Of a DNA stretch of 64,000 bases, positions 17,252 to 25,392 are shown piece after piece. Every line of letters begins with the position of its first letter. Within the stretch, counting starts at the first letter, position 1. The notes beneath the pieces are model-generated. The model was not told the origin of the DNA. It did no database searches and worked only from the letters and a program-made list of their open reading frames with translations. Where the stretch lies: the NCBI GenBank assembly GCA_046351415.1, contig JAXLYO010000010.1:186001-250000 (forward strand), in the 5' to 3' direction. Position numbers and translations under genes: made by a program. The DNA comes from JABFRG01 sp046351415 (GTDB lineage Bacteria > Myxococcota_A > Polyangia > Polyangiales > Polyangiaceae).

Positions 17252-17318
17252 TCTCCGCGATCTCTGCCCGTCAAAGGGGGGGCGGGGCAGAACGAGGCGG
17301 AACAGCAGCAGAACAGAG

Positions 17319-17351
17319 AAGGGCAACACGAACGAGCGTGTTGCCCTTTTT
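17319..17351. terminator. Strong bidirectional terminator
   Basis: AAGGGCAACACG pairs perfectly with CGTGTTGCCCTT around the loop AACGAG and is followed by a T tract on the plus strand. A run of A before it (T on the other strand) partly serves the convergent RND pump gene, whose stop lies 23 nt away. Confidence 0.9.
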
Positions 17352-17373
17352 GCTTTCGTGGCGCGAAAAGCGG

Positions 17374-20300
17374 CTACTCCTCGGCGGAGGCCTGCAGCCC
17401 GATCTCCCCTTCGCCGAGGTCCTCGTCCTGCTTCTTCGCCTTGCGCCTCCGCGCGAAGAACTGACTGACGTCGTCGAGGAGCGAGTACACGACCGGCACG
17501 GCGATGAGCGTGAGCAGAAGCGAGAGGGTCTGCCCGCCGAGAATGACCGCGGCGGTCGTGCGGTCTTTGCCGGCGCCGATCCCCTTCGAAACCATGAGGG
17601 GGATCATGCCCGCCACGAACGCCAACGTGGTCATGAGGATGGGACGAAGTCGGTCACGGTTGGCCTCGAGGATGGCATCGAGGCGCGCCTTTCCCTGCCT
17701 CCGCAAGTGATTCGTGTGGTCGATCTGGAGAATGGAGTTCTTCTTCACGACGCCGAAGAGCACGATGAGGCCGAGCCCGCTGAAGATGTTCAGCGTCTGC
17801 CCGAAGATGAGCAGCGAGAGCAGCGCGAACGGCACCGTGAGCGGGAGCGAAATCAGGATCGTGACGGGGTGAAGCCACGATTCGAACTGCGCCGCGAGCA
17901 CGAGGTACATGAGCACGAACGACATGACGAGGACCGTGAAGAAGTTGAGCGCGAGCTTGCCGCTCTCCTTCGCACGCCCCACGGGCACGACCTGATACGA
18001 CGCCGGCATGTGCTGCTTCGCCGCGAGTTCGCCGATCGCCTTCTGCACCTTGGCGTCGGCGCCGCCCTTTGCGTTGGCCAGGATGGTGACTTGCCGCTGA
18101 CGGCCGAGTCGATTGATTTCCGCGGGGCCTGACGCCGTCTCGAGCTTGACCACGTTGGAGAGAGCGACCGAGCCCTTCTTGGCCGAAGGTACGGTCACGA
18201 GAGAGAGTGAATCGGCGTCGGTGCGGTAACGCTCGTCTGCGCGGACACGAACGTCGTATTCTTCGCCGCCTTCCGCATAGCTCGACACTTTCACGCCACC
18301 GATGAGCAGACGCAACGTATCGGCGATGTCGGAGACGCGGACGCCGAGCTCGGCAGCTCTGTCACGGAGGATGTGAACACGGAGCTCGGGCTTTCCGACG
18401 ACGAGCGTGTTGTCGACGTCGAGTGCGCCGGGTACCTTCTTCAGTTCCTCGGTGATGTTCGTCGCGTACTTGGCCAGCAAGTCAATGTCGCTTCCGACGA
18501 TGGCCACCTGGACGCCAGCGTTGGATTGACCGCCGTTGGAGAACGCCGAGACCTCGCCCGTCGTGATGCGGTACTCGTGCGGTGCCTTCTTGATGATCTC
18601 TTGGCGAACGCGGTCCATGAGCTGGAACTGCGAGGCCTTGCGATCGCGCGGATCGTTCAGGAGCACGTAGACGCGCGCTTCGTTGGAGGCGTGGGTGGCG
18701 CCTTCGCCTACCGTGACGAGCGCATGGGTCACGCCATCGTAGTGACGAACGTCGCTGCCGATACGCTCGCAGAAGAGACGCGTGGCTTGCACGCTTTGAC
18801 CGACGGGACCGCGGACGATGATTTCGAACTGTGCGTTGTCGTCTTCGGGCAGGAAGCCACCCGGCACGCGGCCCGCGATCGGCACGCACGACCCGAGTGA
18901 TACGACGCAGAGGATCACGACCACCCAACGCTTGCGCATCGCGGCCGCGAGAATGCGCATGTACACGCGTTCGATTGGACGATATACGACGTTGACGACG
19001 GTCCCCAAGAATCGGGAAACGGCGTCGCCCTTACCGCCCTTCTTGATCCACCGCGCCGACAGCATCGGCGTCAGAGAGAAGCTGACGATCATCGAGACAC
19101 CGATGGCGAACGCCATGGTGAGGCCGAAGGAGGCGAGGAACCTTCCGACGATGCCACTCATGAAAGCGACGGGAACGAAGACCGCCATGAGCGACAGGGT
19201 CGTGGCAAAGACGGCCAAGCCGATTTCCTTGGTGGCTGCAATGGCCGCGGGAAATGGCTTCATGCCTAGCTCGTCGACGTGTCTCACGATGTTCTCGAGG
19301 ACGACGATGGCGTCGTCGATGACGATGCCTACCGCAAGGGCGAGGGCGAGCAGCGTCAGGAAGTTCAACGTGTACCCGGCGAGGTACATGACGCCGAACG
19401 TGCCGATGACGGACACCGGAATGGCGATGGCAGCGATGATCGTACTTCGGAAGTTGCCGAGGAACATGAGCACGACCAGCGACGCGAGGAGTGACCCGAT
19501 GATGAGGTGCTCCTTGAGCGCACTCGCGCCCTTGCGGATGACGCCCGAGTTGTCGCGAATGACCTCGAGTTTCGTGCCAACCGGCAAGGTCTTCTCGATC
19601 TCTGCGAAGCGCTTGGTCACGGCGTCGACGACGTCGATGGTGTTCTGCCCGGACTGTTTCTTGATGGAGAGCACGACCGTGCGTTCACCGTCGATGGACG
19701 CGTAGCTCTGCTCTTCTGCGGTACCGTCTTCGACACGCGCGACGTCTTCGAGGCGGACCGAGCGACCGGGGTCTTCTCGAATGACGATGCGCGCCATCTC
19801 TTCGACGGAGCGCACCCGACCTTCGACACGGAGCGTCACGCGCTCCGGCCCTTGTTCGACCACACCTCCCGGCGTCGAAAGGTTCTGCCCCGCGAGCGCG
19901 CGCTGCACGTCGGCGGCTGAAAGGCCGAGCGAACGAAGCTCGACGGGTTTCAGCCAGACATTCACCTGACGACTCAGGCCACCGATGATTTCGACCTGAC
20001 CGACGCCATAGATGCTCTCGATTTGCCGGCGCACCTTCTTGTCGGCAATTTCGGTGACGTCTCGGATGGACGCCTTGGAGCGCACCGAGGCGAGCAGGAC
20101 GGCGCCGGATCCCGTATCGACCCGAGAGACGATGGGACGGTCGGTGCCCTTTGGAAGCTGCGGCATGATCTGGTCGATCTTGTCGCGGACCTCCTGCGCG
20201 CCGACGTCCGAGTTCTTCTCGAGTTTGAACGAGACGATGACCTGGGAAATGCCTTCGGCAGAGGTCGAGCGGAGTTCGTCGATACCCGAGATGGTATTGA

Positions 20301-20514
20301 CGACTCCCTCGATCTTGTCGCTGATGTCGTTTTCGACTTCTTCAGGGGCAGCGCCCGGGAGAGTCGTCGTGATGACGACGATGGGGATGTCGACGTTCGG
20401 GAACTGATCGACGCCGAGCCTCGTGTAGCCGAGGGCTCCGAAGACGATGATGACGAGCATGAGCACCGATGCGAACACCGGTCGACGAATGCAGATATTG
20501 GCGAGCCATTGCAT
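17374..20514 (-). CDS. RND multidrug efflux transporter, HAE1 (AcrB) type
   Basis: This 1046-residue protein is a proton-driven inner-membrane efflux pump. Twelve transmembrane helices and two large periplasmic loops are visible. The N-terminal FASVLMLVIIVFGALGY helix, the proton-relay pair D400-D401 in VIDDAIVVLENI, and the LxxAAQFES block in the second half match HAE1 pumps. The acidic tail after the last helix is short. It is the last gene of an operon with an adaptor and outer-membrane channel, 12 nt downstream of the adaptor. Substrates are unknown. Control is probably by the divergent TetR protein. Confidence 0.95.
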   Translation of the reverse strand: MQWLANICIRRPVFASVLMLVIIVFGALGYTRLGVDQFPNVDIPIVVITTTLPGAAPEEVENDISDKIEGVVNTISGIDELRSTSAEGISQVIVSFKLEKNSDVGAQEVRDKIDQIMPQLPKGTDRPIVSRVDTGSGAVLLASVRSKASIRDVTEIADKKVRRQIESIYGVGQVEIIGGLSRQVNVWLKPVELRSLGLSAADVQRALAGQNLSTPGGVVEQGPERVTLRVEGRVRSVEEMARIVIREDPGRSVRLEDVARVEDGTAEEQSYASIDGERTVVLSIKKQSGQNTIDVVDAVTKRFAEIEKTLPVGTKLEVIRDNSGVIRKGASALKEHLIIGSLLASLVVLMFLGNFRSTIIAAIAIPVSVIGTFGVMYLAGYTLNFLTLLALALAVGIVIDDAIVVLENIVRHVDELGMKPFPAAIAATKEIGLAVFATTLSLMAVFVPVAFMSGIVGRFLASFGLTMAFAIGVSMIVSFSLTPMLSARWIKKGGKGDAVSRFLGTVVNVVYRPIERVYMRILAAAMRKRWVVVILCVVSLGSCVPIAGRVPGGFLPEDDNAQFEIIVRGPVGQSVQATRLFCERIGSDVRHYDGVTHALVTVGEGATHASNEARVYVLLNDPRDRKASQFQLMDRVRQEIIKKAPHEYRITTGEVSAFSNGGQSNAGVQVAIVGSDIDLLAKYATNITEELKKVPGALDVDNTLVVGKPELRVHILRDRAAELGVRVSDIADTLRLLIGGVKVSSYAEGGEEYDVRVRADERYRTDADSLSLVTVPSAKKGSVALSNVVKLETASGPAEINRLGRQRQVTILANAKGGADAKVQKAIGELAAKQHMPASYQVVPVGRAKESGKLALNFFTVLVMSFVLMYLVLAAQFESWLHPVTILISLPLTVPFALLSLLIFGQTLNIFSGLGLIVLFGVVKKNSILQIDHTNHLRRQGKARLDAILEANRDRLRPILMTTLAFVAGMIPLMVSKGIGAGKDRTTAAVILGGQTLSLLLTLIAVPVVYSLLDDVSQFFARRRKAKKQDEDLGEGEIGLQASAEE

Positions 20515-20526
20515 AGCGAGGCCTTT

Positions 20527-21630
20527 CTAGAAGTCGACGTACGTGCCGTTGGACAGCTCGGGTGGCGGGGAAAGAATCACTTTCTCGCCGTCTTTCACGC
20601 CGCGAGTAATGGCAACCAGGCCCTCTTTCGTGGGACCCACGGCGACCACGCGTTCGACTGCGCGTCCGTCTTCGACGACGAAGAGGTGGCTGAGCGATTC
20701 GCGCGCGATGATCGCCCCCGTCGGAACGACCGTCGTCTTCTCCTCGCCGAGCGATAGCTCGACTTCTGCGAACATCCCGGGAGCGAGCTGGCGATCTGCA
20801 TTGTCGACAGCGGCCTCGACGACGACGTCACGACTTGCTTCACGAACGGCCGCACTCAAGAACTTCACCGTACCCTTCCAGGCTTTCCCCGGATGCGACG
20901 GAACATGGAAGGTGACTTCGGCGCCCTTCTTCACGAGGTTCATGCGCGCTTCCGGCACGGCAAATTCGAGCCTCAGCGGATTCATGGTCACGAGCGTGAC
21001 GACCTTCGTGTCGGTGCGAACGAATTCTCCGACATCGACCCAGCGATCGGCGATGACCCCGGAAAAAGGCGCACGAATGATGCCGTCGCTCACAGTCTGC
21101 CCCGCCTGCGCGGCCCGAAGCTCCGCGGCCTTGGCCGAGAGGTCGGTGGTCTTGCACTGATCGGTGAATTTGTCGTACTCGGCGCGGCTGATGCTGCCCT
21201 TGTCGAAGAGCGCCTTGTAGCGCTCGCAGTCGCGCTGAGCGTTCGCGCCTTGCGCCGCTGCCAGGGCCGCGCTCGTCTTTGCTTCGGCCGCGGTGAGCTG
21301 TGCTTGGCGCGTATCGACGACGGCAAGCACGTCTCCCTTCTTTACCTCGGAACCGCGCTCGATCTGGACGCGCAAGAGGCGCCCCGCCGTGCCTGCAGCC
21401 AGGTCGGACTGTTCCTCACCTCGCAAGCTGCCCGTAAGAGGCAATACGCGAGGCATGGGTTGGCTCACGACCGCCGTCGTCGTGACGCGCACTTTGGGAC
21501 CTGCATCGACTTTGGTATCTGCTGGCCCTTGTTGCTTGCACCCTACACCTACCGAGGCGAGCATCGTGACAGCCACGATGGCGACCCTCGTCGCAACGCC
21601 GGGAAAGTTCTGGAGGGATCGATTCATCAT
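20527..21630 (-). CDS. RND efflux periplasmic adaptor (membrane fusion protein), lipoprotein
   Basis: This 367-residue protein has a signal peptide with lipobox-like VGVGC (C31). It then follows the adaptor layout: split lipoyl/barrel-sandwich halves (RVTTTAVVSQPMPRVLPLTG and DGIIRAPFSGVIADRWV), an alpha-helical hairpin between them, a beta-barrel domain and a membrane-proximal domain (VVPTGAIIARES). It links pump and channel across the periplasm. The start at 21630 overlaps the stop of the channel gene (ATGATG...TGA), so the genes are coupled. A much longer open frame upstream is only a shadow of the channel gene. Confidence 0.93.
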   Translation of the reverse strand: MMNRSLQNFPGVATRVAIVAVTMLASVGVGCKQQGPADTKVDAGPKVRVTTTAVVSQPMPRVLPLTGSLRGEEQSDLAAGTAGRLLRVQIERGSEVKKGDVLAVVDTRQAQLTAAEAKTSAALAAAQGANAQRDCERYKALFDKGSISRAEYDKFTDQCKTTDLSAKAAELRAAQAGQTVSDGIIRAPFSGVIADRWVDVGEFVRTDTKVVTLVTMNPLRLEFAVPEARMNLVKKGAEVTFHVPSHPGKAWKGTVKFLSAAVREASRDVVVEAAVDNADRQLAPGMFAEVELSLGEEKTTVVPTGAIIARESLSHLFVVEDGRAVERVVAVGPTKEGLVAITRGVKDGEKVILSPPPELSNGTYVDF

Positions 21631-22958
21631 TTGGAAGGTTCTCCTGGCGGCGCAGAGGGAGCTGGGGACGCGGAAGGCACAGGTCCGCGGAAAGTCGTAG
21701 GTTTGCCGGAAGCGAGCCGAAGGACGGCCCGCGCGAGGGTGAGGTCGAGATCGGCTCCGATGCGCCCCACTTCCGCAGCGAAGGCATCGCGTTGGGCCGT
21801 CGTCACGTCGAGCTGGGTCGCAGCTCCGGCGGCGTAGCGGTCTTCGGCGATGGTCGCTGCACGCGTGGCGGCGCGCGCCTGAGCTCGGGCGGCGCGACCT
21901 TTGGCGATGCTCGCACCGATGCGGTACCAGGCTTCGACGATGGCGTCCTCGGAGGACCGGCGGACACCTTCTGCCTTGGCGACGCTCACGTCCGCCGCCG
22001 CGCGCGTCGAATCGAGCTGCGCAACGAGGCCGAAATCGAAGCGAAACGTGAGCGAAGCGGAAAGGGTGTATGCCCCGACACGTCCTGCGAAGCCCGTCGC
22101 GTTCGTGAAACGCTCCTGCGCCTGTCCCCCGAGCGCGGGAATGAACGCCAGCTTCGCGGAATCGCGCGTGGAGAGCGCCAGGCGTCGCTCGGCCTCCGAA
22201 AGCCTTCGTTCGGGAAGATTGCCGTCGGCGAGCGCCACCCACGAGGCAAGCGGTGCTTCTTCGTGGAGGTCGTCCTCCGGAAACTGTGTTGCCTCCTCGG
22301 GCTTGATGCGCGTCAGCGTCTCGAGCGTGCGGATCGCGAGCACTCGCGAGAGATTCGCATCGGCGATGTCTTGCTTCGCGCGTTCGACGTTGGCCTTCGC
22401 GCGCTCGAGATCGAGCTCGGAGGCCACCCCGGCGGTGACGCGGTCTTCCACGGACTTGCGATTCTTTTCTGCAAGTTCGAAGCTCTTCTCTGCGCTGCGC
22501 CCGAGGTTGGTCGTGGCCGCGACGGTGACGTAGGCACGGACGACCCTCTCGTCGATTGCGCGCTGGGTGAGACCTTTGCTCGCCTCTGCGATTTCCTTCA
22601 GGATTCTGGCACCGCCGTACCGCGCGAACTGCGCCGCATCGACGATCGGCACATCCAAGAGGAAGAACGCATCGAACTGGTCTTGCGGGAGGATGGTGAT
22701 GGCGCCATTCGGAGTGTTGAACACCGCTTCGAACTGGTTTCGAGTGTAGACGCCACGCGCCGTGAACGAGGGCAAGAGCTTCCCCCGAGCGACATCGGCT
22801 TCCGCGTCCTTCTGCCGAACGGATGCATCCGCCGCGATCATGTCCGGGTTGCGCTTGTGCGCTCCGTCGAGAAAAGCCTCGAGAGGTTGGAGCCCGAACG
22901 CCGGAAAGGTCGCGAGAGACACGCCCGCCGCAACCGCGCCTGAAAGGAAGGTTCTCAT
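21627..22958 (-). CDS. TolC-family outer membrane channel (OMF)
   Basis: This 443-residue protein has a signal peptide (FLSGAVAAGVSLATFPAFG) and two repeats of the outer-membrane efflux protein fold, with long coiled-coil helices rich in Ala, Arg and Glu (about 120-230 and 320-420). It would form the trimeric exit duct for the RND pump. The start at 22958 was chosen because AGGAG lies 5 nt upstream; the longer frame to 23000 runs through the operators. The palindrome at 22959-22975 sits over this ribosome site, so a bound repressor would block the gene directly. The tail is Pro/Ser/Ala-rich. Confidence 0.92.
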   Translation of the reverse strand: MRTFLSGAVAAGVSLATFPAFGLQPLEAFLDGAHKRNPDMIAADASVRQKDAEADVARGKLLPSFTARGVYTRNQFEAVFNTPNGAITILPQDQFDAFFLLDVPIVDAAQFARYGGARILKEIAEASKGLTQRAIDERVVRAYVTVAATTNLGRSAEKSFELAEKNRKSVEDRVTAGVASELDLERAKANVERAKQDIADANLSRVLAIRTLETLTRIKPEEATQFPEDDLHEEAPLASWVALADGNLPERRLSEAERRLALSTRDSAKLAFIPALGGQAQERFTNATGFAGRVGAYTLSASLTFRFDFGLVAQLDSTRAAADVSVAKAEGVRRSSEDAIVEAWYRIGASIAKGRAARAQARAATRAATIAEDRYAAGAATQLDVTTAQRDAFAAEVGRIGADLDLTLARAVLRLASGKPTTFRGPVPSASPAPSAPPGEPSK

Positions 22959-22975
22959 CGCAACTCCTAGTTGCG
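22959..22975. promoter_or_regulatory. TetR operator copy 1 (CGCAAC-N5-GTTGCG)
   Basis: A perfect inverted repeat with spacer TCCTA covers the ribosome site just before the efflux-channel start. It has the same arms and spacing as the copies at 23003-23019 and 23681-23697. Confidence 0.7.
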
Positions 22976-23000
22976 TTACGGGTAGCATTGGAAGAATCAA

Positions 23001-23021
23001 ATCGCAACAAGTTGTTGCGAT
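23001..23021. promoter_or_regulatory. TetR operator copy 2, extended palindrome
   Basis: The core CGCAAC-AAGTT-GTTGCG (23003-23019) is extended to a perfect 9+3+9 palindrome. It lies in the divergent promoter region, 35 nt before the TetR start and 43 nt before the channel gene start. This is the strongest of the three copies and is probably the main operator. Confidence 0.8.
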
Positions 23022-23056
23022 ACGACCCAGCGGTCGCTATGGATTCAAGGAGAGGC

Positions 23057-23701
23057 ATGGTTCGCTCATCGCGCCCCCCTTCGAAAGTTCCGCGCGGCCA
23101 ATCCGTCGTGCGCAAGGTGCTTCTCGCCGCCCGCGAGGAACTCGCCCGAGTGGGCTATCGAGCGCTTCGCATCGAAGACGTTGCGAGCCGTGCAGGCGTG
23201 CACAAGACGACCATCTATCGGCGCTTTCCCGACAAAATCGACCTCGTGCGCGCGGCGATGCAGGAGCTCTTTCAAGAACGCTTCGTCACGACGGACACGG
23301 GTTCGCTGCGCGGTGATTTGATCGATTTTGCCCAGGTAATGACCAATTTCTTCTCGTCCGTGGAGGGGCAAAGCCTCGCGCGAATGATGATGACGGAAGG
23401 AACGGACCCCGAGCTTCGCTCGATCGTCGAGTCCGTACGCGCGAAGAGGGAGGCTCTGCCGAATCAGGTGATCGTGAACGCGGTAGCTCGGGGAGAAATT
23501 TCGAAGGACACGGATGGTGACTTCCTCTTCAAGACCCTCGTAGGCGCGATCCATCACCGGCTCTTTGCGCTTACTCAGTGCGTGAGCGAACTCAACATCG
23601 CAAAGCTCGTCGACCTGCTGCTGTACGGCGCGCTTCCACGCCCCAAGGTGCCGGCCCCAAAGCGCCCGCCTTCGAAACAACGCAACCGTTCGTTGCGATA
23701 G
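23057..23701 (+). CDS. TetR/AcrR family regulator of the RND efflux operon
   Basis: This 214-residue protein has an N-terminal TetR DNA-binding domain (about 18-65), with VVRKVLLAAREELARVGY, then RIEDVASRAGVHKTTIYRRFPDKIDLV, an intact helix-turn-helix. The C-terminal helical region is of the kind with FFSSVEGQSLARMMMTEG and ends in a basic tail. It is divergent from the efflux operon, and three identical operator cores surround and lie within it, so it is likely the local repressor. The start at 23057 follows AAGGAGAGG; ATG 23039 is an alternative. The third operator copy overlaps its last codons. Confidence 0.92.
   Translation: MVRSSRPPSKVPRGQSVVRKVLLAAREELARVGYRALRIEDVASRAGVHKTTIYRRFPDKIDLVRAAMQELFQERFVTTDTGSLRGDLIDFAQVMTNFFSSVEGQSLARMMMTEGTDPELRSIVESVRAKREALPNQVIVNAVARGEISKDTDGDFLFKTLVGAIHHRLFALTQCVSELNIAKLVDLLLYGALPRPKVPAPKRPPSKQRNRSLR
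23681..23697. promoter_or_regulatory. TetR operator copy 3, inside the tetR 3' end
   Basis: CGCAAC-CGTTC-GTTGCG lies within the last codons (RNRSLR) of the regulator gene. The arms and the 5-nt spacer match the two promoter copies exactly. Its location 660 nt from the main operator could allow DNA looping or a roadblock, or it could be chance conserved by coding sequence. Confidence 0.5.
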
Positions 23702-23710
23702 TGGAAGCGG

Positions 23711-25150
23711 TTAAGTGCGGCCTTTGAGGAGCTTGTAGGCGTAGGTGCGGTTGATACCCGCTTCCTTCGAGGCGGCTGTGACGTTGCCCTTATGTTTCTC
23801 GAGCAAGCGATTCATGTAGAGGCGTTCGCCGTGCTCGATCCAAGCTTCGCGGAAGTCGCGGTAGTTGCGCGAGAGTAGGTCGAGCGGGAGGTCCGGAGCC
23901 GTAATGCCGTCGAGTGGCATGACGAGCGAAGACGAGGGCGGCGGCGGCGCATCGATGTTTTCTTGGATGGAGACGGTGTCCTCGTCCTCCATGAGGCTCG
24001 TGGGAAGGCGCGTCACGCCGGTGGGCGGGTCTTGGCGGTCGGCCGCCATGAGCGAGAGCGCTTCGTGCGGGCCCAAAACTGCGGCGCGCTCGACGAAATT
24101 GCGAAGCGAGCGGACGTTTCCTTGCCACATGCGACCACGAAGCTCGGTCATGAGCGCCGGGGAAAACGCGGCGCCGCCGGACTGCTTCTGGAAGTGCTCG
24201 ATGAGCATGGGGATGTCGTCGGCTCGTTCGCGAACGGGCGGAATGCGAATGGGTAGAACCGAGAGACGGAAGTAGAGGTCTTCGCGGAAAGTGCCAGCGG
24301 CGACCATGGTCGCGAGCTCGCGGTGGGTCGCGCAAATCACGCGGACGTTCACCGGTCGATACTGCGTTTCGCCGACGCGACGAATTGCCCGCGATTCGAG
24401 AACGCGAAGCAACTTTGGCTGCATGGAGAGCGGAAGCTCACCGATTTCGTCGATGAAGATCGTGCCGCCGTTCGCTGCCTCGAATGCGCCCTCGCGCGCC
24501 TGCACTGCGCCGGTGAACGCGCCCTTCGTGTGCCCGAAAAGCTCGGATTCGAGCAGGTTTTCGGGAAGCGCGCCGCAGTCGACGACGATGTAGGGACCTT
24601 GTGCCCTGGGCGACGCATCGTGAATCGAGCGTGCGACGACCTCTTTTCCGGTGCCGGTTTCGCCCTGGATCATGATCGACGCGTCGCTGCTCGCGAGGCG
24701 GTTCAGCTGAGCGAACAGCGTACGCATCGCAATGCTGCGCCCGACGAGATGGTGGAACTTGGAAGCGGGCCAAAGGCCGACACTCTCCGCGGGAACGCTG
24801 CCCTCTTCCATGTGGGCTTCATTGCCACCGAAGCGAAGCATCGCTCCTTCCGGAACGCGGGCGAAAGATACGCGAATCCCATTGATGAACGTTCCGTTGC
24901 GGCTCTCGAGGTCGCGCACCCAGAGGCCATCCTGTTTGAGCGAGAAAGAGGCGTGGACGCGAGAAACCGTAGGTTCGTCGATGCGAAGGTGGCTATTCGA
25001 CGAACTGCCGACGATGGTCTCGCCCTCGATCACCATCGTGTGTTCGCCGGAACGATCGATCCATCGCAGCCGTGGGCGCGAGACGACCGCGCCCATGGCG
25101 GTCGCTTCCGTGGCTTCGTGACGGGGCGGAGGGGCGGAAGAGGAGGACAT
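23711..25150 (-). CDS. FHA-domain sigma-54-dependent transcriptional activator
   Basis: This 479-residue enhancer-binding protein has an FHA domain (about 25-115, with SRVH at 63-66 and NGTFING at 85-91), which binds phosphothreonine. A sigma-54 AAA+ domain follows, with Walker A GETGTGKE at 163-170, the sigma-54-contacting GAFTGA loop at 210-215 and Walker B ending FIDEIGE near 236. A Fis-type helix-turn-helix closes the protein (about 445-475). FHA activators in myxobacteria are often controlled by Ser/Thr kinases; two kinases are in this window but not adjacent. The start 25150 follows GGAGG-free sequence, so it is less certain. It is divergent from lanB, which is a possible target. Confidence 0.92.
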   Translation of the reverse strand: MSSSSAPPPRHEATEATAMGAVVSRPRLRWIDRSGEHTMVIEGETIVGSSSNSHLRIDEPTVSRVHASFSLKQDGLWVRDLESRNGTFINGIRVSFARVPEGAMLRFGGNEAHMEEGSVPAESVGLWPASKFHHLVGRSIAMRTLFAQLNRLASSDASIMIQGETGTGKEVVARSIHDASPRAQGPYIVVDCGALPENLLESELFGHTKGAFTGAVQAREGAFEAANGGTIFIDEIGELPLSMQPKLLRVLESRAIRRVGETQYRPVNVRVICATHRELATMVAAGTFREDLYFRLSVLPIRIPPVRERADDIPMLIEHFQKQSGGAAFSPALMTELRGRMWQGNVRSLRNFVERAAVLGPHEALSLMAADRQDPPTGVTRLPTSLMEDEDTVSIQENIDAPPPPSSSLVMPLDGITAPDLPLDLLSRNYRDFREAWIEHGERLYMNRLLEKHKGNVTAASKEAGINRTYAYKLLKGRT

Positions 25151-25392
25151 ACGGGCGGTAGGCGGTGCGGCAGGCGCGCGGTGGCACGGCCTGCGATGCG
25201 GGAATTGTACGCCTCTCGGGCGCTTACCGAAACACTCAATTTCAGCCCAGACTCCCGAATTTCTCTTTTCAGTGTCTCGACTTGGCCGTTTGTGCGCGCC
25301 CATGGGCCTGATACTTTTTTGCGAGCGGCTCCCGCTCGGGAGGCCGCCTCACCCACCGACGTCCCACCCGGACCCGAGAGCGCAAAATCACC

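Noticed and set aside
16301..17329. 342-codon minus-strand frame
   Set aside because: It lies opposite the desaturase gene with its three His clusters, and is Arg/Glu/His-rich as expected for an antisense shadow.
20527..23115. 862-codon open frame on the minus strand
   Set aside because: The adaptor gene starts at 21630. The part upstream is an Arg-rich shadow of the outer-membrane channel gene in another frame.
25181..25199. TGGCAC stretch upstream of lanB as a sigma-54 promoter
   Set aside because: The GG and GC pairs are not 10 nt apart, which is essential for sigma-54 recognition.
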